From Reddybacter sp041622675 (GTDB lineage Bacteria; Pseudomonadota; Gammaproteobacteria; Pseudomonadales; Porticoccaceae), in assembly GCA_041622675.1 (NCBI GenBank), contig JBFJYH010000007.1:1-64000 (forward strand): a DNA stretch of 64,000 bases, given 5' to 3'. The notes beneath the pieces are model-generated. The model saw nothing but the letters and a program-made list of their open reading frames with translations, searched no databases and had not been told where the DNA came from. Below, in pieces: positions 7,444 to 16,791 of the stretch. A program made the translations under genes and the position numbers. Positions within the stretch are counted from its first letter, which is position 1; each line of letters opens with the position of its first letter.

Positions 7444-9366
7444 ATGCGTATTACTGCTCATTCACCATTGCGCTTTAAAATACTCACAATTTTGATAATT
7501 CCACTGTTCTTTGCGCCACTCAGCGTCAGCGCCATTGGACGAATATCAGCACCAGAAACGCCTGTGCTGATAGAAAGAAATGGCATATGGGATTTAACTG
7601 AGCTCTATGTTGATGATGCAAGCTGGGAGGCTGACAAGTCTGCAATTACAGAACAGCTCGCCACTCTTGAAGCTTGCCAGGGAAAATTAGGCAATAGTGC
7701 TAAACAGCTTGCAAGCTGTTTAGCACTAAAATCATCTATCTACCGCAATTTGGCACGAGTTTATACCTATAGCTTTCTCAATAAAGACACTGACCTTGGT
7801 AATTCACAACGCCGCGAGCAGCATGCCCTAGTCGAAAATTTAATGACACGCTACCAAGCAAGTAGTAGTTTTTTTGCCCCAGAACTACTGAGTGTTGGAG
7901 AAAAAAGACTAAACAAATTTTTAAACCCAAAAGGCTTTTTTAGTAAAAAAGAGTTATTAAAAGACCACGACTTTTTTATTCGAAATATTCTCCGCCAGTC
8001 ACCCCACGTACTGTCAGAAAAGGAAGAGAAGCTATTGGCTGCCGCAGGTAGCCCCCTCGCCACTGCTGCAGAAACTTACACCATACTTACCAACGCAGAA
8101 ATCCCGTGGCCTCAACTACCGCTGCCCAATGATGAAACCATTACACTAAACCCTGCGGCCTATACCCTTTATCGTGCGAATGCTTCGCGCGAACTGCGCA
8201 AACAAGTCTTCGATCAGTTTTTTGGTAGCTACCAAAGTTATGCGCAAACTCTCGCCGTGACATTAGAGGGACAGGTAAAGGCTCATCTATTTGAAGCCAA
8301 GGCACGGAACTATTCATCAGCCCTTGAACAGGCATTAGCAACGGATAATATACCCGAGCAGGTTTATCGGTCACTGGTCTCAACTGTAAATGAAAACCTC
8401 AGTTCATTGCATCGTTACCTAACCTTACGCGCTAAACTAATGGGCGTTGAAGATCTCGCGTATTACGATGTTTATCCTTCCGTTACAAACATCGAAAAAA
8501 CCTACACTCTTTCGACATCTCAGCAAACACTCTCCCTAGCCTTGGCACCATTGGGGCAGGATTACCAAAACATACAACAACAAGCCGCAATGCAAAGCTG
8601 GGTTCATGCCTACCCAGCAGCAGGCAAGCGTAGTGGCGCCTACATGATGGGGGCTGCCTACGACGTACACCCCTTTTTACTTCTCAACCACAACGACGAT
8701 TTTGAATCCCTATCTACCTACGCCCACGAGTGGGGACATGCAATGCACTCATTACTCGCCAATGAAAGCCAACCCTTTGCCAAGGCAGAATACGCCACCT
8801 TTATTGCAGAGATAGCATCTATAAGCCATGAAGTGCTGTTGATGGATTACCTTCAGCATAATGCCAATAACAAAGAGGAAAAATTATTTTATTTACTACA
8901 AGAATTACAGACATTGCGAGGCACTTTTTTTCGCCAGACCCAATTTGCAGAATTTGAACTGGCGATTCATCAACGAGTAGAAAATGGCGAAGCCTTATCT
9001 GGGGACACACTCAATACGCTCTACGGCGACCTGCTAAAACGCTATTACGGCCACGTCGAAGGGGTTATGAATATCGACGAACAATATACTGTCGAGTGGG
9101 CCTATATTCCCCACTTCTACCGCAATTTTTACGTTTATCAATACGCCACCTCTATTTCAGCGGCCTATTATTTAATGGAGAAAGTTCAGAGCGGCAACGA
9201 AATAGAAAGGGATAACTATCTGGCAATACTACGCGCCGGTGGCTCTGATTACCCCTACGACATTCTTAAAAACGCCGGCGTCGATATGGCATCACCCGAG
9301 GTTTATGCGGCAGTGATTCGACGCTTTGAACAAGTGATGGATGAGATCGAAGCACTTATTAAGTAA
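7444..9366 (+). CDS. pepF: Secreted M3-family oligoendopeptidase (PepF-like)
   Basis: 640 residues. An N-terminal signal peptide (MRITAHSPLRFKILTILIIP..., probable cut after SVSA near residue 29) sends it to the periplasm, unlike the cytosolic PepF of Gram-positives. The zinc site YAHEWGHAMHS (HExxH at about 427-431) followed by an FIAEIASISHE segment supplying the third ligand is typical of M3 metallopeptidases, which cut short peptides. Ribosome site GAGG lies 12 bases upstream. The frame crosses a perfect 34-bp palindrome at codons ~84-95 without disruption. It probably recycles envelope peptides; substrate is unknown. Confidence 0.93.
   Translation: MRITAHSPLRFKILTILIIPLFFAPLSVSAIGRISAPETPVLIERNGIWDLTELYVDDASWEADKSAITEQLATLEACQGKLGNSAKQLASCLALKSSIYRNLARVYTYSFLNKDTDLGNSQRREQHALVENLMTRYQASSSFFAPELLSVGEKRLNKFLNPKGFFSKKELLKDHDFFIRNILRQSPHVLSEKEEKLLAAAGSPLATAAETYTILTNAEIPWPQLPLPNDETITLNPAAYTLYRANASRELRKQVFDQFFGSYQSYAQTLAVTLEGQVKAHLFEAKARNYSSALEQALATDNIPEQVYRSLVSTVNENLSSLHRYLTLRAKLMGVEDLAYYDVYPSVTNIEKTYTLSTSQQTLSLALAPLGQDYQNIQQQAAMQSWVHAYPAAGKRSGAYMMGAAYDVHPFLLLNHNDDFESLSTYAHEWGHAMHSLLANESQPFAKAEYATFIAEIASISHEVLLMDYLQHNANNKEEKLFYLLQELQTLRGTFFRQTQFAEFELAIHQRVENGEALSGDTLNTLYGDLLKRYYGHVEGVMNIDEQYTVEWAYIPHFYRNFYVYQYATSISAAYYLMEKVQSGNEIERDNYLAILRAGGSDYPYDILKNAGVDMASPEVYAAVIRRFEQVMDEIEALIK
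7695..7728. repeat. Perfect 34-bp palindrome inside the M3 peptidase gene
   Basis: The half TAGTGCTAAACAGCTTG (7695-7711) is followed at once by its exact reverse complement (7712-7728), with no loop. It encodes part of NSAKQLASCLALKSS in the helical N-terminal region. Perfect palindromes of this length are rare by chance and are unstable as cruciforms, so it may be a protein-binding site, an insertion scar or an mRNA hairpin. No U-tract follows, so it is not a terminator. Confidence 0.9.
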
Positions 9367-9679
9367 CAAAAAATTACAACGTCACCATTATCGCATTCAA
9401 CACCCATAGTATTTTACAAGACCCTTAATCAATACGAACTTTGTCAATTGAGACATCACTATAAAGACGGATGCTTGTCGTTTACTTATTATTGATTAAA
9501 TAAGCTATTTATTTTTATGTTCTATATTTCTTTTGCTTTCATCATAATATCTGAAAATCAACACTTGAAGTAGCAAAACCCAATCCCTGTGCATTACTAA
9601 TTTAGGATAAAGCGATCCTCCTTTGTCCTAAAATATACAGGCGAAAACATCATTGCGTATTAGCCGATAAGGTCTAAGC
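9367..9679. other. AT-rich gap between convergent genes
   Basis: No gene seen in these 313 bases. An imperfect inverted repeat, TTTAGGATAAAG (9601-9612) with CTTTGTCCTAAA (9621-9632), has 11 of 12 pairs and an 8-base loop, 48 bases past the der stop. A weaker TAAATA-AGC-TATTTA followed by TTTTT (about 9497-9516) could end the peptidase transcript. Neither is a strong intrinsic terminator. Confidence 0.4.
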
Positions 9680-11074
9680 CTACCGCGATGGGCTATCGTT
9701 CTTGCCGCGCATCAAATGGCGCTTTTTACCCGTCTGCTTGGCAGCTAATTTTTTACGCCCGGCATAGGGGTTATCGCCGGAGCGCAGTTCTATACGTATC
9801 GGCGTGCCGTGAAGGTCAAGGGCGCGACGGAAGGTTTTTTCGAGAAAGCGCTTGTAGTGAGCAGGTACGGATTCGGTCTGGGTACCGTGAATAACGATGA
9901 CAGGTGGATTCCGGCCGCCGGCGTGGGCATAGCGCAGTTTAATGCGCCGGCCATTGACCATGGGCGGGGCGTGGTCGCTAACGGCATCTTCAAGTACCTG
10001 CGTTAAACGGTTAGTACTTAAGCTGTCAGTCGCCGAGTGATAGGCCTTTGCGACGGATTTATAAAGGTGGCCAACCCCAGTGCCGTGGAGAGCAGAGATA
10101 AAGTGGATGTCGGCAAATTCTGCAAACCGTAGACGGCGTTTGAGTTCTTTTTTCAACCATTCCCGTTCGCCGTCTTCAAGGCCGTCCCATTTGTTCACGG
10201 CGACGACTAGAGCGCGACCTGCATTGATGGCGGCACCCATTAAATGCATGTCTTGCTCAACTAGGCCCTCGTGGGCATCAATCAATAGAATGACCACATT
10301 GGCGTCGTCGATGGCCTGTAAAGTTTTGACGATGGAAAACTTTTCAACGCTTAATGAGACGTTTTTGCGGCGTCGTACTCCCGCAGTATCAATCAATGTG
10401 TACTGTTTACCATTGCGTTCGTATTCAATATAAATACTGTCACGGGTAGTGCCCGGTTCGTCGTAAACCACCACGCGTTGCTCACCGAGTAAACGATTAA
10501 CCAGTGTCGACTTACCGACATTAGGCCGACCGACCACGGCCATTTTAATACCCGTGGCGAGTTTATTCGCGCCCTCGGCATTTTTCGGAAAGCGATCTAA
10601 GGCTGTCGCCATTAAAGTTTTTACCCCTCGCCCATGGGTAGCTGTCGTTGGGTGAACATCACCAATGCCTAAACGGTAAAAGTCTGCCAAGGCAACATCG
10701 GGGTCAACACCGTCAATTTTGTTCACAACCAACATGACCGGCAGGGCTTTTTGACGTAGCCGTCGAGCTATGGCCTCATCGACGGGGGTCAAGCCGGCGC
10801 GAGCGTCAACAATGAAGAAAATCAAATCAGCTTCTTCCATTGCCTGCTCGGACTGTCGGGCCATGGCCGAGTCAATACCTTCTTCTTCACCGGTGATACC
10901 ACCCGTATCAACCACCATGTAGCGCTGCTCGTCTATCTCTCCTTCACCAAATTTTCGGTCGCGGGTGAGGCCAGAGTAGTTAGCGACCAGTGCATCGCGA
11001 CTGCGGGTTAGCCGATTGAAGAGGGTGGACTTACCGACGTTGGGTCGTCCGACAAGTGCGATAACAGGTAACAT
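9680..11074 (-). CDS. der: Ribosome-assembly GTPase Der (EngA)
   Basis: Essential GTPase for 50S subunit maturation. 464 residues with two tandem G domains: G1 motifs GRPNVGKST at residues 8-16 and again near 182, with DTGG/DTAG switch motifs and NKID/NKWD base-recognition motifs, then a C-terminal KH-like domain (HYKRFLEKTFRRALDLHGTPIRIELR). The basic tail (GRKKLAAKQTGKKRHLMRGK) suits rRNA binding. Last gene of the ndk-to-der block; an intrinsic terminator stands between it and bamB, so it may have its own promoter. Confidence 0.98.
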   Translation of the reverse strand: MLPVIALVGRPNVGKSTLFNRLTRSRDALVANYSGLTRDRKFGEGEIDEQRYMVVDTGGITGEEEGIDSAMARQSEQAMEEADLIFFIVDARAGLTPVDEAIARRLRQKALPVMLVVNKIDGVDPDVALADFYRLGIGDVHPTTATHGRGVKTLMATALDRFPKNAEGANKLATGIKMAVVGRPNVGKSTLVNRLLGEQRVVVYDEPGTTRDSIYIEYERNGKQYTLIDTAGVRRRKNVSLSVEKFSIVKTLQAIDDANVVILLIDAHEGLVEQDMHLMGAAINAGRALVVAVNKWDGLEDGEREWLKKELKRRLRFAEFADIHFISALHGTGVGHLYKSVAKAYHSATDSLSTNRLTQVLEDAVSDHAPPMVNGRRIKLRYAHAGGRNPPVIVIHGTQTESVPAHYKRFLEKTFRRALDLHGTPIRIELRSGDNPYAGRKKLAAKQTGKKRHLMRGKNDSPSR

Positions 11075-11110
11075 AAGCTGTGACTTTCAGAAAATAAAAG
11101 GATTCAGACT

Positions 11111-11145
11111 CAAAAGAAGAAGCCTAGGTTCTATTAACCCAGGCT
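11111..11145 (-). terminator. Intrinsic terminator downstream of bamB
   Basis: On the minus strand AGCCTGGGTT (11136-11145) and AACCTAGGCT (11121-11130) form a 10-bp stem with one mismatch around a 5-base loop, followed by TCTTCTTTTG, a U-rich tail (11111-11120). It lies about 100 bases after bamB and 37 bases before the der start, separating the two. Confidence 0.7.
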
Positions 11146-11243
11146 CTGATTCTGACTAAAGGACAGCTATTTTACACGAATTGTTCGTGTTGTAGGGCCA
11201 ATGATTATTGTCGTGTATTGACCTTTAGGCCCTAGAGGAAATA

Positions 11244-12554
11244 TTACTTTTCCAGTATTTGATAAGCCGTGAGATCGTTGCTCTTATCTTGGACAAAAAT
11301 AGTCTCACCATCGCTAACCATCGCCACACCGACACCATCGCCGTCGACTTTAATACGGCCGACAATAGAACCGTCAGCCTGCGACAAGGCATGGAGATAG
11401 CCTTCACCATCTGCCACCAATACATAGTCTGAAATTGCTAAAGGTGATGTCAATCTACGGCGTAGTAAATCTGTATTAGTCCACTCAGCGCGGCCACCAG
11501 AAGATCTCAACCGCAGCACCTGATCCAAAGTGTCGACAACGAAGAGGCGACCTGAACCAAAACTTGGGGGATGAAAGCTAGAATTTTTTTGCGCCCAAAG
11601 TTCACGTCCCGTGCCACGACTGAAAGCCCCAGCGCGCCCCTGATAACTGGTGGCATAAACCACTTCATCACCCAATATGGGACTGTTTACGTCAACCATT
11701 CTATCGAGCTCACTTTTACCCTCACCTGTCGCCAGCTTCGCCTCCCAGATAAGAGTACCCGTCGCTGTATTCAAGGCCACCAATTTGCCGTTGGCAAAAC
11801 CAGTAATCACCATACGCGGTGTCACTACCGGTCCGGCCGTGCCACGTAGTGATAGCACAGGCACTTCAACACTATAGCGCCAAATCTCTTCGCCAGTGCT
11901 TACAGATAGGCCGTATATTTTGCCGTCCTGTGTTTGTGCCACCAATAGGTCGCCTTGTGCTGCGGGAGCGGAAAGAATTTCACTACTCAACGTCAGACGC
12001 CATCGCTCCTCACCCGTCTCGACATCAAGTGCAACAAGCTCACCCTTAGTGCTACCCACCGCCACGAGACCTGCTCCAAGGCCGACACCACCACTGAGAG
12101 GAATGCCTAGGTCAGTACGCCACAAGCGATCACCTTTCTCCACCGGCCATGCGCTAACCCTACCTTTATTACTCGCCGCATAAACCACACCCTCGCCGAT
12201 AGCTGGCTGCAGGGTCGGTTGATAAGCATCGTCGCTACTGCCTATGGATACTCGCCATATTTTTTTAAAGCGGAGGGTAGGCTCAATAGATTCGAGTTCC
12301 TTCGGCTCATTCTTAATTTTTCTTTCGCGGCTGTCATCGAGAGCAGTGCCCTCAGCAGCTAGTATTCCACTTTCACTATCAGACCCTGTCGTCGCAGTAT
12401 TTTCCTCTACTTCACTAACTTTCGCATCTTGCTCTGGCTCAGTAATAGCCTGCTCGGCCTCCGTCACATTGGCGCCGCTCTCTTCATCATGCCGGAGCGA
12501 ACTACAGCCACTTAACAATAGAACGCAAAGTAAAATTCCACAGAAACGATTCAT
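11244..12554 (-). CDS. bamB: Outer-membrane assembly lipoprotein BamB
   Basis: Part of the BAM complex that inserts beta-barrel proteins in the outer membrane. 436 residues; the signal peptide MNRFCGILLCVLLLSGCSS ends in a lipobox (LSGC, Cys17). Residues ~20-90 are an unusually long acidic, probably disordered linker (many Glu/Asp); the rest is an eight-bladed PQQ-type propeller with repeated W-blade motifs (EERWRLTLSSEILSAPA, GEEIWRYSVEVPVLSLRG, GTLIWEAKLATGEG). Family members are usually nearer 380-390 residues, the excess being the linker. Overlaps yfgM by four bases, so the two are co-transcribed. Confidence 0.95.
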   Translation of the reverse strand: MNRFCGILLCVLLLSGCSSLRHDEESGANVTEAEQAITEPEQDAKVSEVEENTATTGSDSESGILAAEGTALDDSRERKIKNEPKELESIEPTLRFKKIWRVSIGSSDDAYQPTLQPAIGEGVVYAASNKGRVSAWPVEKGDRLWRTDLGIPLSGGVGLGAGLVAVGSTKGELVALDVETGEERWRLTLSSEILSAPAAQGDLLVAQTQDGKIYGLSVSTGEEIWRYSVEVPVLSLRGTAGPVVTPRMVITGFANGKLVALNTATGTLIWEAKLATGEGKSELDRMVDVNSPILGDEVVYATSYQGRAGAFSRGTGRELWAQKNSSFHPPSFGSGRLFVVDTLDQVLRLRSSGGRAEWTNTDLLRRRLTSPLAISDYVLVADGEGYLHALSQADGSIVGRIKVDGDGVGVAMVSDGETIFVQDKSNDLTAYQILEK

Positions 12555-13249
12555 GATTCATCACCTACAGTGAGGACACTTTCACCATCGGAAGACGACA
12601 TCACCTGGTTGAGCTTTAGCGCCAATAGAGCACTCAGGCGCTGATCGTCAGCACCCAGGGTGTCGAGCGCACGTTGATAAGCGGCCCGGGCCGCCGATTG
12701 ATCGCCTGCTAACAAGTTTATATCACCCCGTAATTCGGCGACACTGGGTAATATTGCAGAGGGCATATCACCCTCTAACAGCTGCAAGGCATTTGAATAA
12801 TTTTCCCTGCCCATTTCCACACGTGCCAAGCGCATTTTAGCGATGTAAAACAGCTCTTCGCCCTCGGTATTGTCAACCACCACCTGTAATTCTTCTGCGG
12901 CGTCATTAAGGCGCTTTTCTGTCACTGCAAGCTTTGCCAACAACAAGCCTGCGTAGTGGGCATATTGGCTACCTGAATAATCGTTTTTCAGAATTTGTGC
13001 CTTTTCAAGGATCATTTCTCTCTGCTCATCCGCCAGGCTGTTGAGGGAGGCTTGAGAGGCGATATCCATCAATTCAATATAAATTAACGAACCCATCTCT
13101 GCCTTGGCTTTTTTATTACCTTGCCACTGCTGCCAGGCATACCAACCACCCACGCTGAGAGCGACAACCAGCACAAGCTGCATGCCATTTTCCTTCCACC
13201 AATGCTTCAGTGATTCTAGTTGTTGTTCGTCAGTAACATGTTCAGCCAC
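12551..13249 (-). CDS. yfgM: YfgM-like inner-membrane TPR protein, SecYEG ancillary subunit
   Basis: 232 residues. A short cytosolic N-terminus (MAEHVTDEQQLESLKHWWKENG) precedes one membrane helix (QLVLVVALSVGGWYAW, about 23-40) and a periplasmic TPR region (LYIAKMRLARVEMGRENYSNALQLLEGD, GDQSAARAAYQRALDTLG). In E. coli YfgM binds the SecYEG translocon with PpiD and hands secreted proteins to periplasmic chaperones. Its place between hisS and bamB is conserved. Length and topology are normal. Confidence 0.92.
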   Translation of the reverse strand: MAEHVTDEQQLESLKHWWKENGMQLVLVVALSVGGWYAWQQWQGNKKAKAEMGSLIYIELMDIASQASLNSLADEQREMILEKAQILKNDYSGSQYAHYAGLLLAKLAVTEKRLNDAAEELQVVVDNTEGEELFYIAKMRLARVEMGRENYSNALQLLEGDMPSAILPSVAELRGDINLLAGDQSAARAAYQRALDTLGADDQRLSALLALKLNQVMSSSDGESVLTVGDES

Positions 13250-13356
13250 GGTTTAATTCCATTATATTTGTGTGAGCACTCGCCGCCTTTAAAGTAGGGC
13301 CGCCAGTCTGGTTTTTCAAGTAAAAGTGTTTGCGTCACTCCAATAGCAGCGCTGTT

Positions 13357-14625
13357 TCAAACTTGATTTAAGAGAACGACGACTTCATTGAGAGAAAGCG
13401 TCATCTGGTCTTTATTTTCGCGCAAGTACTTTATGGTCAGTCTGTCGTTCTGCGCCTCATCCTCTCCCAAAATAAGAGCGATGTCAGCCCCACTACGGTC
13501 GGCCTTTTTCAACTGGCTTTTAAAACTGCCACCGCCGCAATGGTTCTGCAAACGCAATTGCGGGCATTGGCTACGCAGTTCCTCACTGATCGATAGTGCT
13601 GTCATTGACACATCACCGACGGCAACCATGTAAGCATCTAAGTACCGGCCGACACTATCAGGCACTGCCCCTACTGCGTCAAGTAACAAGGCCAAACGCT
13701 CCTCGCCGAGCCCAAAACCCACCGCTGGTGTGGCCTTGCCGCCGAGCTGCTCGACCAAACCATCGTAACGACCTCCAGCACAAACGGTACCCTGGGCTCC
13801 CAGTGCTTCGGTCACCCATTCAAAAACAGTTTTACCGTAGTAATCGAGTCCCCGTACTAACTTATGATTGATCTCATAGGCTACTCCTGCCGCATCGAGC
13901 AGACGGCACAGTTGAGAAAAATGGGTCTGGGATTGCTCGTCGAGAAACTCATCAAGCTTCGGAGCGCCAACGAGGATTTCCTGAGTTTGCGGGCTTTTAC
14001 TGTCGAGAATGCGTAATGGGTTACTGTCGAGCCGACGCTGACTATCTTCATCCAGTTGCTCTTTATAGCCACTTAAATAAACCACCAAAGCATCGCGGTA
14101 ATTCGCACGACAGGCAACACTACCCAAGGAATTCAATTGTAAGGTCAGGTGCTCACTAATACCTAGTTCACGCCATAGGCGTGCTGTCATGGTAATTAGT
14201 TCGGCGTCAATATCCGGACCCTGCAAACCAAAAACCTCAGCACCAAACTGGTGAAATTGTCGCAAGCGGCCCTTTTGGGGTCGCTCGTAGCGAAACATTG
14301 GACCGCGATACCACAAGCGTTGTGTTTGATTGTAGAGCAGACCGTTTTGCTCACTCGCGCGTACGCAACCGGCCGTGCCCTCGGGGCGCAGTGTGACACT
14401 TTCATTATTGCGATCGTCAAAGGTGTACATTTCTTTTTCAACGATGTCGGTGACCTCGCCAATAGAGCGCTTAAATAACTCGGTATTTTCAAGAATCGGA
14501 AAGCGGATTTCCCGATAGCCGTAGCTCTGTAACACTGCGAGGATTTTTTCTTCAAGATATTGCCAAATCGCCGATTGCTCAGGAAGCAAGTCACTCATAC
14601 CCCGCAAAGACTGTATTTTACTCAA
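13357..14625 (-). CDS. hisS: Histidyl-tRNA synthetase
   Basis: Class II synthetase charging tRNA-His. 422 residues beginning MSKIQSLRGMSDLLPEQSAIWQYLE. Motif 2 region TLRPEGTAGCVRA and YRGPMFRYERPQKGRLRQFHQFGAEVFG, the histidine-specific loop LVRGLDYYGKTVFEWV and the motif 3 region GGRYDGLVEQLGG...VGFGLGEERL are all present, with the anticodon-binding domain at about 330-422. Ends 107 bases before the yfgM start and follows ispG in the conserved order. Nothing unusual. Confidence 0.98.
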   Translation of the reverse strand: MSKIQSLRGMSDLLPEQSAIWQYLEEKILAVLQSYGYREIRFPILENTELFKRSIGEVTDIVEKEMYTFDDRNNESVTLRPEGTAGCVRASEQNGLLYNQTQRLWYRGPMFRYERPQKGRLRQFHQFGAEVFGLQGPDIDAELITMTARLWRELGISEHLTLQLNSLGSVACRANYRDALVVYLSGYKEQLDEDSQRRLDSNPLRILDSKSPQTQEILVGAPKLDEFLDEQSQTHFSQLCRLLDAAGVAYEINHKLVRGLDYYGKTVFEWVTEALGAQGTVCAGGRYDGLVEQLGGKATPAVGFGLGEERLALLLDAVGAVPDSVGRYLDAYMVAVGDVSMTALSISEELRSQCPQLRLQNHCGGGSFKSQLKKADRSGADIALILGEDEAQNDRLTIKYLRENKDQMTLSLNEVVVLLNQV

Positions 14626-14691
14626 GATGAAGGCTCTCTTTATCGTCGCTATCAGTTAATCGTGCGTTTACTTGTTCGCTTGCCTAGTCTT

Positions 14692-15819
14692 TTAATCGGT
14701 AGCGGCGTTATCACTGACAATCAAGTGTTCCCGCGCCTGAGACTTTTCTTCCGCCTTTGCACGTATTGCCCGCTCAAGGTCATCGATCAAGTTATCCGGT
14801 TTAATTTTGGTAAACGGTTTGCCGTCAATATAGAGCAAATTTTTAGGCGAACCGCCTGTCAAACCCATATCCGCTACTTTGGCCTCACCTGGGCCATTGA
14901 CGATGCAACCAATGACCGCTACATCCATGGGCACACGCACATCATCAAGTCGACTTTCGAGGGCCTCCATAGTTTTAATGACATCAAAGTTTTGCCGTGA
15001 GCAACTAGGGCAGGCAATAAAATTGATGCCTTTACTACGCAATCGCAGGCTTTTTAACAAATCCCAGCCAACCTTAATTTCTTCAGCTGGGTCGGCTGCC
15101 AGCGAAACGCGCAGGGTATCACCGATACCATCAAGTAATAGCGCCCCGATCCCAACCGCAGACTTTACAGTACCCGCGCGTAAGCCCCCTGCTTCGGTAA
15201 TACCTAAATGAAGTGGGCAGTCGGTTTGATCGGCAATCAAACGATAGGCCGCCAGGGTCATAAAAATATCAGACGCTTTAAGGCTTAATTTAAAGTTATC
15301 GAAATTCATCCTGTCGAGAATATCGATATGGCGCAAGGCGGATTCCACCATGGCCTCGGGCGTGGGCTCGCCGTATTTACGTTCTAAGTCTTTGCCAAGC
15401 GAACCCGCATTAACACCGATACGAATGGGAATATTTAAATCACGAGCTTTCTCAACCACTGCCCGGACTCTATCATCTCGACCGATATTGCCGGGATTAA
15501 TACGTAGACAGTCAACGCCGAGGTCAGCAACTCGAAGCGCAATTTTGTGGTCGAAATGAATATCGGCCACCAATGGAACGGCGACTTGTTGGCGAATTAA
15601 ACCGAAGGCATCAGCTGCATCCATTGTGGGTACAGAGACGCGGACAATATCGGCCCCAGCGTCGGTCATCGTCTGTATTTGTGCAACCGTCGCAGCCACA
15701 TCACAGGTCTCTGTATTAGTCATGCTCTGAATAGCGATCGGCGCATCACCACCAATAGCTACATTGCCAACCATTACCTGGCGGCTTTTACGACGTTTAA
15801 TGGGGTTTTCTGCAAACAT
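14692..15819 (-). CDS. ispG: 4-hydroxy-3-methylbut-2-enyl diphosphate synthase
   Basis: Penultimate enzyme of the non-mevalonate isoprenoid pathway, a [4Fe-4S] enzyme reducing MEcPP to HMBPP. 375 residues, an N-terminal TIM barrel (QVMVGNVAIGGDAPIAIQSMTNTET) and a C-terminal cluster domain with the ligands CPSC (about 270-273) and GCIVNGPGEAKVAD (Cys ~305, Glu ~312). It feeds ubiquinone side-chain supply, and its cluster depends on the ISC genes found further right. It directly follows pilF; rodZ, normally between them, is absent. Confidence 0.97.
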   Translation of the reverse strand: MFAENPIKRRKSRQVMVGNVAIGGDAPIAIQSMTNTETCDVAATVAQIQTMTDAGADIVRVSVPTMDAADAFGLIRQQVAVPLVADIHFDHKIALRVADLGVDCLRINPGNIGRDDRVRAVVEKARDLNIPIRIGVNAGSLGKDLERKYGEPTPEAMVESALRHIDILDRMNFDNFKLSLKASDIFMTLAAYRLIADQTDCPLHLGITEAGGLRAGTVKSAVGIGALLLDGIGDTLRVSLAADPAEEIKVGWDLLKSLRLRSKGINFIACPSCSRQNFDVIKTMEALESRLDDVRVPMDVAVIGCIVNGPGEAKVADMGLTGGSPKNLLYIDGKPFTKIKPDNLIDDLERAIRAKAEEKSQAREHLIVSDNAATD

Positions 15820-15906
15820 CTTATGCCTATTGATTTGTACTGCATACGCTACTGATTGAGTTTTCTACAAATGCTTTTACAACAGCATCTTTAGCGCCAG
15901 AGAAAA

Positions 15907-16749
15907 TTACTCCAGTTCTTTTTCCTGAGACTTTACCCAAGCCTTGTACGCTAGGGTTTCTTCAGCGTAGGGGAACAGGTTTTTTAAAGCCATCGCCTTA
16001 CTCGCCTCACCGTCTTTATTACCAAAGGCCCGTTCAAGACGTACAGCCAGCCAGAGGGCTTTGGGGGTGGGTTGAGTTAAGCTCTCATAGTGATCAAGGT
16101 AGCGCTTGGTCTTGGGATAGTTAGCCATTTGAAAATATATTTGAGCGAGATCCAAAAAGGGCTCAGGGTATTTGGGGTTTAACTTAACGGCTTTTTCCCA
16201 GGCTTGTTGTGCTTTTTCATCGTCGTTAAATTGCTTGGCGATGAGACCCAGATTATAAAAAACCTGCCCCCTACGTGCATAGTTAATATCATCTGCTGCA
16301 ATTAAAAATTGCGTTTGCGCATCGGAAAAACGTTGCTGGCGCAACAGAAAAGTCCCATAGTTATATCGCACATTTGTCAGACTAGGTTCGTACTTAACAG
16401 CCTTTTCAAAATGATTCTCAGCCAGTTCACTCTCACCCTCAAGCTGCAGGAGTAGAGCGAGAGCGTTATGGGCATTCGCTGAACGCCGATCCTTTTCGAG
16501 TGCCTTCAATAGATTCTTGCGCGCCCGCTGTCGTTCACCCTTACGCAGGTAACCCAAACCCAGTTGAACATAGGTTTCAGCCGCCTCTTTATTTTTATCC
16601 CGAGCCGTATCATGTCGGCTCGCCGCCATTTCACTCCCAGAGCTGGAACCAATAGATTTACTGTAATCCATCTCTGTGACAGTGCAAGCACTGCTCAGCG
16701 CCATAATAATAACGACTACACTAATCGTCCTCAGGAGTTGCCCTGTCAT
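15907..16749 (-). CDS. pilF: Type IV pilus biogenesis lipoprotein PilF/PilW
   Basis: Outer-membrane lipoprotein that helps the PilQ secretin assemble. 280 residues from the chosen ATG, which has GGAG eight bases upstream; an upstream in-frame ATG at 16782 lacks one. The signal peptide MTGQLLRTISVVVIIMALSSAC ends at lipobox Cys22. Six TPR repeats follow from about 55 (YVQLGLGYLRKGERQRARKNLLKALEKD, ANAHNALALLLQLEGESELAENHFEKAV, ...). Sits 42 bases after rlmN, the conserved order. Confidence 0.93.
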   Translation of the reverse strand: MTGQLLRTISVVVIIMALSSACTVTEMDYSKSIGSSSGSEMAASRHDTARDKNKEAAETYVQLGLGYLRKGERQRARKNLLKALEKDRRSANAHNALALLLQLEGESELAENHFEKAVKYEPSLTNVRYNYGTFLLRQQRFSDAQTQFLIAADDINYARRGQVFYNLGLIAKQFNDDEKAQQAWEKAVKLNPKYPEPFLDLAQIYFQMANYPKTKRYLDHYESLTQPTPKALWLAVRLERAFGNKDGEASKAMALKNLFPYAEETLAYKAWVKSQEKELE

Positions 16750-16791
16750 CTCATCTCCGCATTTCATTTGTCGGCAACCCATTTGATAGGC

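Noticed and set aside
7695..7728. Palindrome as a transcription terminator
   Set aside because: Lies inside a full-length gene with no T-run after it.
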